This document shows positions 48,757 to 59,907 of a stretch of DNA of 64,000 bases, piece after piece. The notes beneath the pieces were generated by a model. The model saw only the letters and a program-made list of their open reading frames with translations, made no database searches and had not been told where the DNA came from. This DNA comes from Rhodobacteraceae bacterium CCMM004. Its GTDB lineage: Bacteria > Pseudomonadota > Alphaproteobacteria > Rhodobacterales > Rhodobacteraceae. The stretch is from contig RZWH01000002.1 in assembly GCA_004005435.1 (NCBI GenBank), positions 124,001-188,000 on the forward strand, read 5' to 3'. Within the stretch, counting starts at the first letter, position 1, and each line of letters starts with the position of its first letter. Made by a program: the position numbers and the translations under genes.

Positions 48757-50101
48757 CCATCTACTCTGGCCGACCAAACACCATCGTGCGTTGCGGTCGC
48801 CGCGTCCTCCGCTCTGTCCAAATCACGACGCCCCCGCGCACGCGCAATCTGCCGACGCCGGAACCATCATGCCGGCCCGCCCACGGTCGTTCAGCCGGCC
48901 AACTCCCTGCGAAGCCGCAGCCGCCCCGCCGTCTGATGGGCACCCGAACCGCCCCGCTCCTTGGTTGTGCGGTGCGCGATCCGCCGCGCCGACAGAAGAT
49001 ACCGCGTCCGCCCCACCGTCCACGCGCGTCGATCCGGCATCCGCTCGCTCTCCCACGCGCACAGACCCCGCTGTCGGACCTGGCCACCCCGCCCTCCCAA
49101 CTCGGTGGCTCGGCGCGGCGGATCCCTGTCCCGCGGATCCGTCGCCCGGCGCCCCCCCGATCCTGGACGCCCGCCGCATAGCAGCCGCCCGCGGTCCAGT
49201 GCCCCGACAACGGACGCCCTCGGATCTGCACGCCAGCGGATCGGGGCGCAGAGCGTCCTCAAGTCGGCTACGGCACGGCCTCGCCACGGTCGACGGGTTG
49301 GTCCGCGGGCCCCTTGAGACCCCTTCGACCATCCGTCGGCACGGGCGCGCAGGTTCCCCGCAGGAGCCGATGCGCCTTGCCCCGCACAATGTCGTTCCGT
49401 TCCTTTCGGAGATGAGGCGCGCACGCGACAAGGTGCCCTTCCCCATGCGTGACCGGTCGACGACCGCCCCTATGACGCTCATCCCAGACCCGCCCGTGCC
49501 GGAGGAAGGCGTCGCCGGACCAAGCGTCACGCGGGAGCTGGCAGAACGGATCTGTCCGGCGGAAGAGGCGCAACCCACAGGCTCGCGCTGAGAGAAACGC
49601 ACACGCCAGCTCAGGGCACCGGCTCGGTCGGCCCGCCGCGGTAGGTCAGCCAAACAGGATCGGTCCGGCAGAGCGGCCCAGGTCAAGGGCCGCGGGGGTA
49701 GGGTACACGTCGCAGCGGAACCTCGGCCCGGTCCGCGGGGCGGTCCCGCAGAACGGACGTATACGGCGGTGGGGCGCAGCTCACGGGCCCCCGGGGTGGG
49801 AGCGCGCACACCGCCGTGGGACAACGGCCCGGTCCCCGTCCCGCGAGGCGGACAGGACGTGTCCGATCGCGCGGCGCTCCGCACAGTCACCCGGCGCCCA
49901 GGTCCGTTGGCGCAGGCACGCAGCGATTGCGCTCGTCGCCTGTGTTTCGGCAGGGACGGGTGCCCTGCCCATAGCTGCCCGCGGGGGCTTCCGTGCGATG
50001 GCCGCGGCGGACTTCGTCGGGCGCGGCGGTAGGGGCCCGACCGCGTCCCACCCAGGGCGGGGGCTCGGTCGGCGAGACGGATGGGCTCGGTCGGCCGGGG
50101 T
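48757..50101. other. 1.35-kb stretch without a convincing gene
   Basis: Open frames cross it on both strands (for example 48791-49591 plus and 48823-50226 minus), but their translations are Arg/Pro/Ser/Gly-rich and match no family I know. Part of the plus frame near 49370-49590 looks more protein-like (SVTRELAERICPAEEAQ) but has no clear start. GGCTCGGTCGG recurs at about 49620, 50062 and 50087. It may be a decayed gene or non-coding DNA. Confidence 0.4.
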
Positions 50102-52360
50102 CTACTGCATCTGGGCGTGAACGGTGTTGGTGAGGTCGGCCAGAGAGAACGGCTTAGGCAGGAAGATCGAGTTGGGGATCTGCGCCTGGTGCTCGGCAAA
50201 ACTCTCTTCGGCGTAGCCCGAGACAAACACCACGTTGGTTCCCGGCCGATCCTCCAGTGCGCGTTTGACCCAGGTGGGGCCGTCGAGCCCCGGCATGATC
50301 ACGTCGGTGACGAAGACGTCGACGCAGAGAGAGGGGTCGGCCAGAATATCGAGCGCGTCTTCGGCGTTCTCCGCCTCCAGCACGGTGTAGCCGCGCATCC
50401 GCAACGCGCGGGCGGCGAAGGCGCGCACCGGCGCCTCGTCCTCGACCAACAGAACCACGCCGTCGCCCGCCCCCACCGCAGCCGGGGCCGGGCCGACCGG
50501 CACCGCGCGATCCGTGACGGGCCGGTCGTGGGCGGGAAAGAACAGCGAGAACCGGGTGCCATAACCCTCCTGACTGTCGGCAAAGATGAAGCCGCCGGTC
50601 TGCTTGACGATCCCATAGGCGGTGGAGAGGCCCAGGCCCGTGCCCTCGCCGGTCTTCTTGGTCGTGAAAAACGGCTCGAAGATCTTGGGCAGCTTGTCGG
50701 GGGGGATGCCCATCCCCTCGTCGGTGACCCGGACCACGACGTATTCGCCCGCGGGCAGGACGACGCGGTCCCGCTCCAGGGGGGTCAGCAGGCGCTCGCT
50801 GGACGTCTCGATCCGAATGGCGCCGCCGTCGGGCATGGCGTCGCGGGCGTTGACCACCAGGTTCATGATCACCTGCTCCAACTGGCGCTTGTCGGCGCGG
50901 ACCATCTGCAGGTCGGGATCGTGCTCGAAATCCAGGCGCACCTTCTCGCCCACCAGCCGGTCGAGGAGGTGGGTGAGGTCCGATAGAGTCTCGCGCAGAT
51001 CCAGGAGTTCGGGGCGCAGGTTCTGCTTTCGCGAAAACGCCAGGAGCTGCCCCACCAGAGACGCCGCGCGGTTGGCGTTCTGATTGATCTGTTCGAGGTC
51101 GGCGTAGTTCGGGTCGTCCACGTCGTGGCGGAGGAGCAGGAGATCGCAATGCCCCGAAATGGCCGTCAGGAGGTTATTGAAGTCGTGGGCGACGCCGCCC
51201 GCAAGTTGGCCGATGGCCTGCATCTTTTGGCTCTGAACGAACTGCGCCTCCAGCGTCTTGAGCTCGGTCGCGTCGTGCAGGACCGCGACGAGCCGCGCCG
51301 CCGGACCATCGCCCAGGCGCCCCAGGGTGATCTGGAGGAACAGATCGGTGGCCGGTCCGCTGGCGCGCAGCACCTCTGGTTTGCCCAGGCCGCGGCCCTT
51401 CTGAGCGTCGGCCAGCCAGTCGGTCACGGGCCGGCCCAACCCCTCCACCAGGTCGGCGAAGGGCCGGCCGACGGTCGCGTCGCCGTCGAGCAGGCGGGTG
51501 GCCGGGGGATTGGCCTCGTCCACCCGCCCGTCGGCGTCGATCAACAGGATCGGCACGGGGAGCGCGTCGAAGGCGCCGCTGCCGCTCTCGGCCACCGCCG
51601 CGCCGGGCAGGGCCATGACCGCGGTATGTCCGGATACGCCGGGCCAGGTCACCAGCGGCGCCCCGCCCTCGGCCGCGAGCCGCGGCACCCGGGCGTCGGC
51701 AAAGCGTCCCGCCACCAGGTCGTCGAGGTGCCGGGGCATCCGCCCCAGAGCGGTCCTGAGCGCCGGAGTCGCCGCAACGATGGCGCCGCGGTCGTCGGCC
51801 AGCGCCATGGGCGGGGCCGAGGCCAGCAGCGTGGCATCGTCGTGTTCCACCCGCCAGAGCACATGCCGCCGGTCGAGCACGTCGACGGTGACGGTCAGGC
51901 CGCTGCCTTCGGGCCCCACACGCAGGGTGGCGTCACCGTCCGCGCCGGCCTGCGACAACAGCCGCGCGACGCCGGATGCCGGCGCGGCGAGCTCCATCTC
52001 CAGCCGCTCGGCCAGGGCGGCGCCGGGCGCGCCGCCATAACGGGCGGTGGCCGGGGCGGTCTGCATCAGGATCCGCCCCGCCCGATCGGTGACGAAGATC
52101 GGATGGCGGGCATGGCGGGTGCTGCGCGCGACGGTATCGAGAAGGGCCGCACGCCGCGACGCCGCGCGCCGCTGGACCACGAACAGCGCCAGCGCCATGG
52201 CGGCCAAGGTCCCCGCCGCGGCCAGCACCCCGATCTTGGCCGGCGCCGGCAGCCACAGGAGGCCAGCCGCGGTCAGCCCCGCCGCGCCCCAGCCCAACAC
52301 CTGCCACACGAACGCGGGAGAAATCCCGCGGGTGGCGGGTTGTTCCAGTATGTCCGTCAC
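50102..52360 (-). CDS. cckA: cell-cycle hybrid histidine kinase CckA
   Basis: 752 residues from a GTG at 52360, chosen because GAGGTG precedes it; in-frame ATGs at 52384 and 52402 exist, but 52402 would leave only 13 bases to the CtrA box. Two N-terminal membrane helices (about 18-36 and 43-62), PAS-like regions, the His-kinase motif [17 protein letters not shown] with H392, HATPase boxes [11 protein letters not shown] and [23 protein letters not shown], and a C-terminal receiver with phospho-acceptor D686 (VTDVIMPG). It starts the CckA-ChpT-CtrA relay, which in Rhodobacterales controls motility, gene transfer agent release and other traits. Confidence 0.9.
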   Translation of the reverse strand: MTDILEQPATRGISPAFVWQVLGWGAAGLTAAGLLWLPAPAKIGVLAAAGTLAAMALALFVVQRRAASRRAALLDTVARSTRHARHPIFVTDRAGRILMQTAPATARYGGAPGAALAERLEMELAAPASGVARLLSQAGADGDATLRVGPEGSGLTVTVDVLDRRHVLWRVEHDDATLLASAPPMALADDRGAIVAATPALRTALGRMPRHLDDLVAGRFADARVPRLAAEGGAPLVTWPGVSGHTAVMALPGAAVAESGSGAFDALPVPILLIDADGRVDEANPPATRLLDGDATVGRPFADLVEGLGRPVTDWLADAQKGRGLGKPEVLRASGPATDLFLQITLGRLGDGPAARLVAVLHDATELKTLEAQFVQSQKMQAIGQLAGGVAHDFNNLLTAISGHCDLLLLRHDVDDPNYADLEQINQNANRAASLVGQLLAFSRKQNLRPELLDLRETLSDLTHLLDRLVGEKVRLDFEHDPDLQMVRADKRQLEQVIMNLVVNARDAMPDGGAIRIETSSERLLTPLERDRVVLPAGEYVVVRVTDEGMGIPPDKLPKIFEPFFTTKKTGEGTGLGLSTAYGIVKQTGGFIFADSQEGYGTRFSLFFPAHDRPVTDRAVPVGPAPAAVGAGDGVVLLVEDEAPVRAFAARALRMRGYTVLEAENAEDALDILADPSLCVDVFVTDVIMPGLDGPTWVKRALEDRPGTNVVFVSGYAEESFAEHQAQIPNSIFLPKPFSLADLTNTVHAQMQ

Positions 52361-52415
52361 GCCGCACCTCGCTACCGACCCCATCGGGACTGGGCGGACC
52401 ATGGGCCGCTCAGGG

Positions 52416-52430
52416 TTAATGGCAGATTAA
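52416..52430. promoter_or_regulatory. CtrA binding site TTAA-N7-TTAA upstream of cckA
   Basis: TTAA (52416-52419) and TTAA (52427-52430) separated by TGGCAGA are an exact full CtrA site. It is in the 101-base gap before cckA, 56 bases from the chosen start. It suggests that CtrA feeds back on its own kinase. Confidence 0.6.
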
Positions 52431-52461
52431 ACGACAACCGGAGGTTTTGCTCCCGGATCGG

Positions 52462-53619
52462 TCAAGTCCGGCGCAGAAGGGTCAGAAAAAATCCATCGCC
52501 TTCGTTAGAAACCTCAAAGATTTCCGTGTGTTCAACCGACCACGCCGGCTCGCCTTCGCGAACGAATTTCTCGATTTGTTGCAAATTCTCCGCATCTAAC
52601 AGGGCGCAGGTGGCATAGGCGAGGGCGCCGCCGGGGGCGGTGAGCGCGGCGGCGTCGCGCAGGATCCGCGCCTGGAGTGCGGTTAGACGGTCGAGCTCTT
52701 CGGGCGTCAGGCGCCACTTGCCCCAGGGGGCTCGGCGCCAGGTGCCGCTGCCCGAACAGGGGACGTCCGCCAGGACCAGGTCGAAGCCGCCCTGCCCCGG
52801 GGCGAGCGGGGTCACCGCGACCCCCGCCCGGGTGGCGCGGGCGGGGAGATCCGCCATCCGCCGCGGAACCCCGTCGTGGACGGTGAAGCGGGCATCGACC
52901 CGGCCGGCAAGCGCCAGGGTCTTGCCCCCGCCGCCCGCGCAGTAGTCGAGCACCCGCGCGCCCGGCGCCACCGGCAGGCGGTCGACGAGCGCCTGGCTGG
53001 CGGCGTCCTGAAGCTCGACCAGGCCATCGCGATAGGCGCGGCTGCCCTGCACCCGGCGGGGGTGGCTGAGCACCTCCAGGGCGGTGGGGGAGGCAGCGCC
53101 GGGGCGAGTCGCGATGCCCTCGTCGGCCAGCGCGGCGGCAGCGGCCTCGCGGTCGCCCTTGCGCAGGTTGGCGCGCAGCCAGACGGGCGCGCGGTGGCGC
53201 AGCGCCTCCAGGGTCGGGCCGAAGCGGTCGCCGAGGCTCTCGCGGAGCGCCGGGGCGAGCCAGTCGGGACAGTCGAGCGCCACCAGCGGATCGGCAGGCG
53301 GGCCGCCCGACACCCGCTCGGCCGCGGTCAGAGGGGCCGGCGCGTAGCCCTCGCCGGTGAACAGCGCGTCGGGGTCGCGACCGGCCTCGCGCAGGAGGCC
53401 GATCATCCGGCCGCGCCCGGTCTCGGCCCCGCCCCAGGCCGCCGAGGATCGCCACCGGCGCAGCGCGTCGAAGACGTGATCGCGCACCGCCGCACGGTCG
53501 CCGCTCCCTGCGTGCCGGGCCCGCCGGGCCCAGCCGGTCAGCGCCTGCTCGGGCGCGGCCCCGGCGGCGATGGCGTCGATCAGCTCGATGGCGGCGGCGA
53601 TGCGCGCGGCGGGCGTCAT
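52462..53619 (-). CDS. RsmB/NOP family RNA m5C methyltransferase
   Basis: 385 residues. SAM site VLDYCAGGGGKTLALAGRV; the two catalytic cysteines are in LADVPCSGSGTWRR and LAYATCALLDAEN, as in tRNA and rRNA cytosine-5 methyltransferases. Residues 1-110 are a NusB-like or N-terminal helical extension. The start ATG abuts the guaB stop with no gap. The last 50 codons (52465-52610) are AT-rich with TTA, TTG, AAT and AAA, unlike the rest of the gene. The exact target base is not predicted. Confidence 0.9.
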   Translation of the reverse strand: MTPAARIAAAIELIDAIAAGAAPEQALTGWARRARHAGSGDRAAVRDHVFDALRRWRSSAAWGGAETGRGRMIGLLREAGRDPDALFTGEGYAPAPLTAAERVSGGPPADPLVALDCPDWLAPALRESLGDRFGPTLEALRHRAPVWLRANLRKGDREAAAAALADEGIATRPGAASPTALEVLSHPRRVQGSRAYRDGLVELQDAASQALVDRLPVAPGARVLDYCAGGGGKTLALAGRVDARFTVHDGVPRRMADLPARATRAGVAVTPLAPGQGGFDLVLADVPCSGSGTWRRAPWGKWRLTPEELDRLTALQARILRDAAALTAPGGALAYATCALLDAENLQQIEKFVREGEPAWSVEHTEIFEVSNEGDGFFLTLLRRT

Positions 53620-55185
<1,566 letters not shown>

Positions 55186-55962
55186 TCAGCGGCCTTCGTA
55201 GGTCGCAGGGCGCTTTTCCAGGAACGCCACGACGCCCTCCTTGAAGTCGCGGGTCTGGCCGCACTGGCCCTGAAGCCGCGCCTCCAGTTCCAGCTGGGCG
55301 TCGAGGTCGTTAGCAAAGCTCTGCCGCAGCGCCTGCTTGACCCGGGCATAGGCCGCGGTCGGCCCCTCGGCGAGCTTTCGCGCGCGGGCCTGCCAATGAT
55401 CGGCGAAGTCGTCGTCGGGCACCGCCTCCCAGATCATACCCCAGTCGGCGGCCTGCCGCGCCCCGATCGGCTCGGCGAAGAGGGCCGCGCCCATGGCCTT
55501 GGCAAAGCCCATCTGCCGCGGCAGCCAGTAGGTGCCGCCCGCGTCGGGGATCAGGCCGATGCGGGTGAAGGCCTGGAGGAACACCGCCGATTCGGTGGCG
55601 ATGACCACGTCGGCGGCCAGGGCCAGGTTCGCTCCCGCTCCCGCCGCGGCGCCGTTCACCGCGCTGAGCGTCGGGATCGGACAGTCGAAGATCGCCCTTA
55701 GCATCGGCTCGTATTCGTCGCGCAGGGTGCGCTCAAGGTCGATATTGCCCACGTTCGCCCGGTCGCCCAGATCCTGGCCCGAGCAGAACGCCCGCCCCTG
55801 CCCGGTCAACACCAGTGCCCGCGCGGTCTCGCCCGCCGCCTTGACCGCGTGGGTGAGCTCGGCGCGCATCTGGGTGCTCAGCGCGTTCATCACCTCCGGC
55901 CGTCTGAGCGTGATCACGGCGAGGCCGTCGCGCTGCGACAGGCGGATGGTTTCATAGTCCAT
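55186..55962 (-). CDS. enoyl-CoA hydratase/isomerase family protein (PaaG-like)
   Basis: 258 residues, crotonase fold. Oxyanion-hole loops are GRAFCSGQDL and NGAAAGAGANLALAADVVI; FLQAFTRIGLIPDAGGTYWLPRQMG is close to PaaG, the ring-opening oxepin-CoA forming isomerase of phenylacetate breakdown, with Asp in IPDAGGT. No other paa gene is in view, so general enoyl-CoA hydratase activity is equally possible. Upstream is a 694-bp repeat-rich stretch. Confidence 0.87.
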   Translation of the reverse strand: MDYETIRLSQRDGLAVITLRRPEVMNALSTQMRAELTHAVKAAGETARALVLTGQGRAFCSGQDLGDRANVGNIDLERTLRDEYEPMLRAIFDCPIPTLSAVNGAAAGAGANLALAADVVIATESAVFLQAFTRIGLIPDAGGTYWLPRQMGFAKAMGAALFAEPIGARQAADWGMIWEAVPDDDFADHWQARARKLAEGPTAAYARVKQALRQSFANDLDAQLELEARLQGQCGQTRDFKEGVVAFLEKRPATYEGR

Positions 55963-56656
55963 TGGGGGCGCTCCGATTGCCGAGTGTCGCGGCGCAGCAT
56001 AGGGAACCTACCCTGCGGGGAAAGCGGGACGCCCCGTCAGGGGCCGAGAATTGCGGGGATGGCAATGGGGCGCGCATCGCCTCGGTCGTCCACGACAGGA
56101 GGATATGCCAGGAGTGCGACGCGCCCGATCGGAAAGGAGGGCCTCGCCGTCCCGGGGGATGGGGCGAAGATCGCCGCCCCGTGCGGGCCGGGTCGCCATC
56201 GCTGCGCCATCGGTTCGGTGGACGATGGCGGCGCTGTCCGGCATGCCGCCGGGCGGAGCATGGGGGCTGGGCGAGTACCGGGGCGGCGTCCGCCAAGGAC
56301 GCCGGGCCGACCGCTGGTGCGGAGCACGAAGGGCGGCGCCGTCCGACCGGGGGATGGTCGCGCGGTGCGCGCCGGTCGCAAGAGGCCAGATGTCGCGGCG
56401 GTTGCACGACCTCCGCCACTGCGTTGAACCGGTGGGCGGGACAGGGAAACGGGGTGGAGCCGGTCTTTCGAAGACGGGGCGACGGCACCCCGAGGGCAGT
56501 GTGCGGAGCGAACCGTCCCTGCCCCGAGCAAGGGGCTCCGCCGCCCGCTGGGAGCCGCGGTCGCCTTCGCCGCGCCATCGGTTCGGTGGATAATGGCGGC
56601 GCTGTCCGGCATGCCGCCGGGCGGGGCATGGGGCGGACGCGTCCCTCGGCAACCAA
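55963..56656. repeat. GC-rich intergenic stretch with a 62-bp direct repeat
   Basis: Two near-identical 62-bp copies at 56204-56265 and 56572-56633 (period 368) begin GCGCCATCGGTTCGGTGGA and end with GGGCGG[A/G]GCATGGGG; I see three differences. GGGCGGAGCAT followed by GGGGCTG also occurs in 17135-17592. Open frames here give only low-complexity translations. No promoter is obvious for the hydratase gene. Confidence 0.7.
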
Positions 56657-57106
56657 TTAGGAGCGCATGATCTCGTCGAGGCGCCGCTTCTCGTCCTCCG
56701 ACAGGTCGCCCCCCTCGGGCACGGCGCTGGCGCGGCGGCGCAGGTAGACCGCGGCGACGCCCCCGGCCAGGAGCAGCAGGACCGGACCCGCCGCCCAGAG
56801 GATCAGGTTCGACCCCGTCAGCGTCGGCCGCAGGAGCACGTATTCGCCGTAGCGGTCGGTGACGAAGTCGATGACCTCGTCGTCGGTGTCGCCCGCCACC
56901 AGCCGTTCGCGCACCAAAAGGCGCAGGTCGCGCGCGAGGTCGGCGTTCGACTCGTCGATGCTCTCGTTGCGGCAGACCATGCAGCGCAGGCCCTTGGACA
57001 GGTCGCGCGCCCGTTCCTCCAGCGCCGGGTCGTCCAGGATCTCGCCCGGCTCGACCGCCCAGAGCGGCCCGGCCAGCAGGCACAGAATCAGCGCCAGCCG
57101 CCTCAT
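56657..57106 (-). CDS. ccmH: cytochrome c maturation protein CcmH (CycL-type)
   Basis: 149 residues. Signal peptide or N-terminal anchor MRRLALILCLLAGPLWA; the redox motif GLRCMVCRNESI holds C42 and C45, which reduce or hold apocytochrome c cysteines. A second membrane helix LILWAAGPVLLLLAGGVAAVYLRRR is near 107-130. It overlaps ccmF by 4 bases. Part of the heme lyase complex with CcmF. Confidence 0.95.
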   Translation of the reverse strand: MRRLALILCLLAGPLWAVEPGEILDDPALEERARDLSKGLRCMVCRNESIDESNADLARDLRLLVRERLVAGDTDDEVIDFVTDRYGEYVLLRPTLTGSNLILWAAGPVLLLLAGGVAAVYLRRRASAVPEGGDLSEDEKRRLDEIMRS

Positions 57107-59079
57107 TCGGCCGGCACCGCGCGGGGGCGCCGCGCCTTGGCCGCGCCGGCCGCGACGCGGTAGCGGCGGTCGGTCAGGCTCAGCACGCCGCCCAGTGCCA
57201 TGATGATGCAGCCCGCCCAGATCCAGTTGGCGAAAGGCTTGATGAACGTGCGCACGCTCCACCCGCCGTTGTCCTGCGGATCGCCGATCACGACATAGAG
57301 GTCGCGGAACACGCCGTTGGCGATGGCGGCCTCGGTGGTGGGCATCGCGGCCACGGGATAGACCCGCTTCTCCGGTTGGAGATAGGCGATGTCGCGGCCG
57401 TCGCGGTCGATGTCGATGGTCGCCATGGTTGAAATGTAGTTGGGGCCCTGCACCTCCTCGACCCGCACCAGCGTGACGTCATAGCCGGACACCTGGAACG
57501 TCTCGCCCTCGCGGGCGACGCGGATATCCTCGACCGTCCAGGCGGTCAGCGCGGCGACGCCGAAGACGGTGATGCCGAAGCCGGAATGCGCCACCGCCTT
57601 GCCCCAATCGGCGCGCGGCAGCCGGGTCAGGCGCCGAATTTTCGACGAAAATTCGCCCCTGCCCGCCCGGGTCCAGAGCTCGACCGCGGTGCCCATGACC
57701 AGCCAGGCGGCCAGCACCGCGCCGATGGGGGCCAGCATCCGGCCGCCGGTCTGCATGACCCAGACCAGCGCGCCCACCGCGATGCTCAGCGCGAGAACGC
57801 CCCAGAGCGGCGCCATGACCCGGCCCATCCGCGCCCGTTTCCACGGCATCAGCGCGCCCATGGGCAGGATTGCCGCCAGCGCCACCATGAAGGGCGTGAA
57901 GGCGGCGTCGAAGAACGGCGGCCCGACGCTCAGCTTACGGTCCCACAGCATCTCGGCCACCAAGGGCCAAACCGTGCCGATGAACACCACGAAGCAGGCG
58001 ACGCTGAGCAGCACGTTGTTGGCGATCAGCGCCGATTCGCGGCTGAGGAGGGCAAAGACGCCCTTGGACTCCATCGCCGCGGCCCGCGCGGCGAAGAGCG
58101 TCAGCGCCCCGCCCATGAACACCCCGGTGATCGCCAGGAGGTAGACACCCCGCTCGGGGTCGTTGGCGAAGGCGTGAACGCTGGTCAACACGCCCGAGCG
58201 CACGATGAACGCCCCGATCAGCGAGAATCCGAAGGCGAGGATGGCCAGGAGGATCGTCCAGGATTTCAGCGCCTCGCGCTTTTCCACCACGATGGCCGAG
58301 TGCAGCAGCGCCGCGGCGATCAGCCAGGGCATGAAGCTGGCGTTCTCCACCGGATCCCAGAACCAGAAGCCGCCCCAGCCGAGCTCGTAATAGGCCCACC
58401 AAGAGCCCAGCGCGATGCCCACGGTCAGGAACAGCCAGGCGGCCAGCGTCCAGGGCCGCACCCAGCGGCCCCAGGCGGCGTCCACCCGTCCCTCGATCAG
58501 CGCCGCGATGGCAAAGGAGAAGGACATGGAGAGCCCGACATAGCCGAGATAGAGGAACGGCGGATGGAAGGCGAGGCCGGGGTCCTGGAGCAAGGGGTTC
58601 AGGTCCTGCCCGTCGAAGGGCGGCACGGGCACCCGCAGGAACGGGTTCGAGGTGAAGATCAGGAAGGCCAGGAACGCGACGCCCACCGATCCCTGCACCG
58701 CCAGCACGCGGGCGCGCAGCGTCGGCCGCAGATTGCCGCCGAACCAGGCCGCCATGGCGCCGAAGAGCGCCAGGATCACGCACCACAAGAGCATCGAGCC
58801 CTCGTGGTTCCCCCACACGCCCGTCACCTTGTAGAGCATGGGCTTGTCGGTGTGGGAGTTCAGGATCACCAGCCTGAGCGAGAAATCAGACGTCACGAAC
58901 CCGTAGGTCAGCGCGGCGAAGGCGAAGGCGAGGAACAGGAACTGCGTGGTGGCGGCGGGCTCGGCCGCGGCCATCCATCCCGGCCAGCGCTTCCATGCGC
59001 CGATCATGGGAACGGTCATCTGCACGATGGCGACGACGAAGGCGAGGATCAGGGCGAAGTGGCCGAGTTCTATGATCAT
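57103..59079 (-). CDS. ccmF: cytochrome c maturation heme lyase subunit CcmF
   Basis: 658 residues, about 15 membrane helices, the usual size. The tryptophan-rich heme-handling WWD domain is GSWWAYYELGWGGFWFWDPVENASFMPWL (start about 222); conserved periplasmic histidines lie in GNHEGSMLLW, FHPPFLYLGY, LTSVHAFANDPERG and AVAHSGFG. The start at 59079 gives MIIELGHFALILAF. Transfers heme from CcmE to apocytochrome c. Its usual neighbour ccmE is about 2.2 kb upstream, separated by the lysis genes. Confidence 0.97.
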   Translation of the reverse strand: MIIELGHFALILAFVVAIVQMTVPMIGAWKRWPGWMAAAEPAATTQFLFLAFAFAALTYGFVTSDFSLRLVILNSHTDKPMLYKVTGVWGNHEGSMLLWCVILALFGAMAAWFGGNLRPTLRARVLAVQGSVGVAFLAFLIFTSNPFLRVPVPPFDGQDLNPLLQDPGLAFHPPFLYLGYVGLSMSFSFAIAALIEGRVDAAWGRWVRPWTLAAWLFLTVGIALGSWWAYYELGWGGFWFWDPVENASFMPWLIAAALLHSAIVVEKREALKSWTILLAILAFGFSLIGAFIVRSGVLTSVHAFANDPERGVYLLAITGVFMGGALTLFAARAAAMESKGVFALLSRESALIANNVLLSVACFVVFIGTVWPLVAEMLWDRKLSVGPPFFDAAFTPFMVALAAILPMGALMPWKRARMGRVMAPLWGVLALSIAVGALVWVMQTGGRMLAPIGAVLAAWLVMGTAVELWTRAGRGEFSSKIRRLTRLPRADWGKAVAHSGFGITVFGVAALTAWTVEDIRVAREGETFQVSGYDVTLVRVEEVQGPNYISTMATIDIDRDGRDIAYLQPEKRVYPVAAMPTTEAAIANGVFRDLYVVIGDPQDNGGWSVRTFIKPFANWIWAGCIIMALGGVLSLTDRRYRVAAGAAKARRPRAVPAE

Positions 59080-59174
59080 GCGCCGGACGATACCGGGCCG
59101 CTGCGCCTGCGCCAATGCCCCCCACGGATTTGTCAGCGCGATGGTCGCATTTGTCGCGGCCCGCAGGCCCCGAA

Positions 59175-59561
59175 TCAGAGCGCGGACAAGGTCGCCGCGG
59201 CCAGGACCGCGGCCAGGAAGACGGGCGCCACCGGCCAGGCCCGCGCCGCCCGGAGCGAGCGGGCGATGACGCTGAGGTGCAGGACCGCGCCGGTGAGGCA
59301 CACCGCCGCCAGGGGTGCCAGCGCCCCGTCCGCGGGGAGCGGCAGGCGCCGCGCCCAGATGGCGAGCCCCGCCACTCCGCTCCAACTTACGGCCATGCCC
59401 AGGGCGAGGGGCGTGGTGCGCATGCTCCAGAGCCACAGAAAGCTTGCCGCGATCGCCCAGGCCGCCGCGGCCACGAGGGCCAGGAGCGCCGGCACGGCAG
59501 CCGGACCCAGGGCGGCGGCGGCGACCCCCAGGGCGACGAGGAGGGCGGCAGCATGTCTCAT
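59175..59561 (-). CDS. small integral membrane protein, unknown
   Basis: 128 residues, almost wholly hydrophobic: about four membrane segments, for example MRHAAALLVALGVAAAALG, ALLALVAAAAWAIAASFLWLW, LALGMAVSWSGVAGLAIWA and WPVAPVFLAAVLAAATL. Not recognised. It overlaps the 66-residue ORF upstream by ATGA and ends 95 bases before ccmF. Last member of the coupled chain that begins with the endolysin. Confidence 0.65.
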   Translation of the reverse strand: MRHAAALLVALGVAAAALGPAAVPALLALVAAAAWAIAASFLWLWSMRTTPLALGMAVSWSGVAGLAIWARRLPLPADGALAPLAAVCLTGAVLHLSVIARSLRAARAWPVAPVFLAAVLAAATLSAL

Positions 59562-59758
59562 CGTGCGGCCCCTCCCCGGCTCTGCGGGCCGCTGCGCGCC
59601 GGGTTTGGCGACGCGCCGTGCCGGGCCGCCGCGGCCCCCTGCGCGGCGGAGAGCGCCGTGGCGCGTCCTGCCGTCCCGTGCGCCCCGAGGTCGGCGGATC
59701 GTCGGGCAGCGCCTCGCAGCAGCGCACCGGGACGAGGCGCGGCGGTGGGTCGTGTCAT
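59558..59758 (-). CDS. small ORF, 66 residues, unknown
   Basis: Rich in Ala, Arg, Gly and Pro with no visible fold. Support is only positional: its ATG overlaps the stop of the ORF before it, and its stop overlaps the start of the membrane protein after it (both ATGA). It may be a coupling leader or a degraded gene. Confidence 0.4.
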   Translation of the reverse strand: MTRPTAAPRPGALLRGAARRSADLGAHGTAGRATALSAAQGAAAARHGASPNPARSGPQSRGGAAR

Positions 59759-59907
59759 CGTCCGGCCCCTTCCCAGGTCTGCGGCCCCTTGAGCAGCGCC
59801 TTGAGCGCGGCGTCCAATCGGTCGGCGGCGGCGGCGTTGCGTGCCCGCGCCGCGGCGATGCGGCGCCCGCCCAGCACCCGGCGCAGGGCCTCGGCGATCC
59901 GCCTCAC
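59755..59907 (-). CDS. small ORF, 50 residues, basic amphipathic, unknown
   Basis: Starts at a GTG overlapping the previous stop (GTGA). The sequence (RRIAEALRRVLGGRRIAAAR, then NAAAADRLDAALKALLKG) is helical and basic at first. It is linked by overlap to both neighbours. Function unknown. Confidence 0.5.
   Translation of the reverse strand: MRRIAEALRRVLGGRRIAAARARNAAAADRLDAALKALLKGPQTWEGAGR

Noticed and set aside
48823-50226. 467-codon open frame on the minus strand
   Set aside because: It overlaps the 3' end of cckA in another frame and reads as Arg/Ser/Pro/Gly-rich sequence without any family signal; not called as a gene.
56037-57083. 348-codon open frame through the repeat stretch and ccmH
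   Set aside because: It repeats the same low-complexity peptide from the DNA repeat and overlaps ccmH in the wrong frame.
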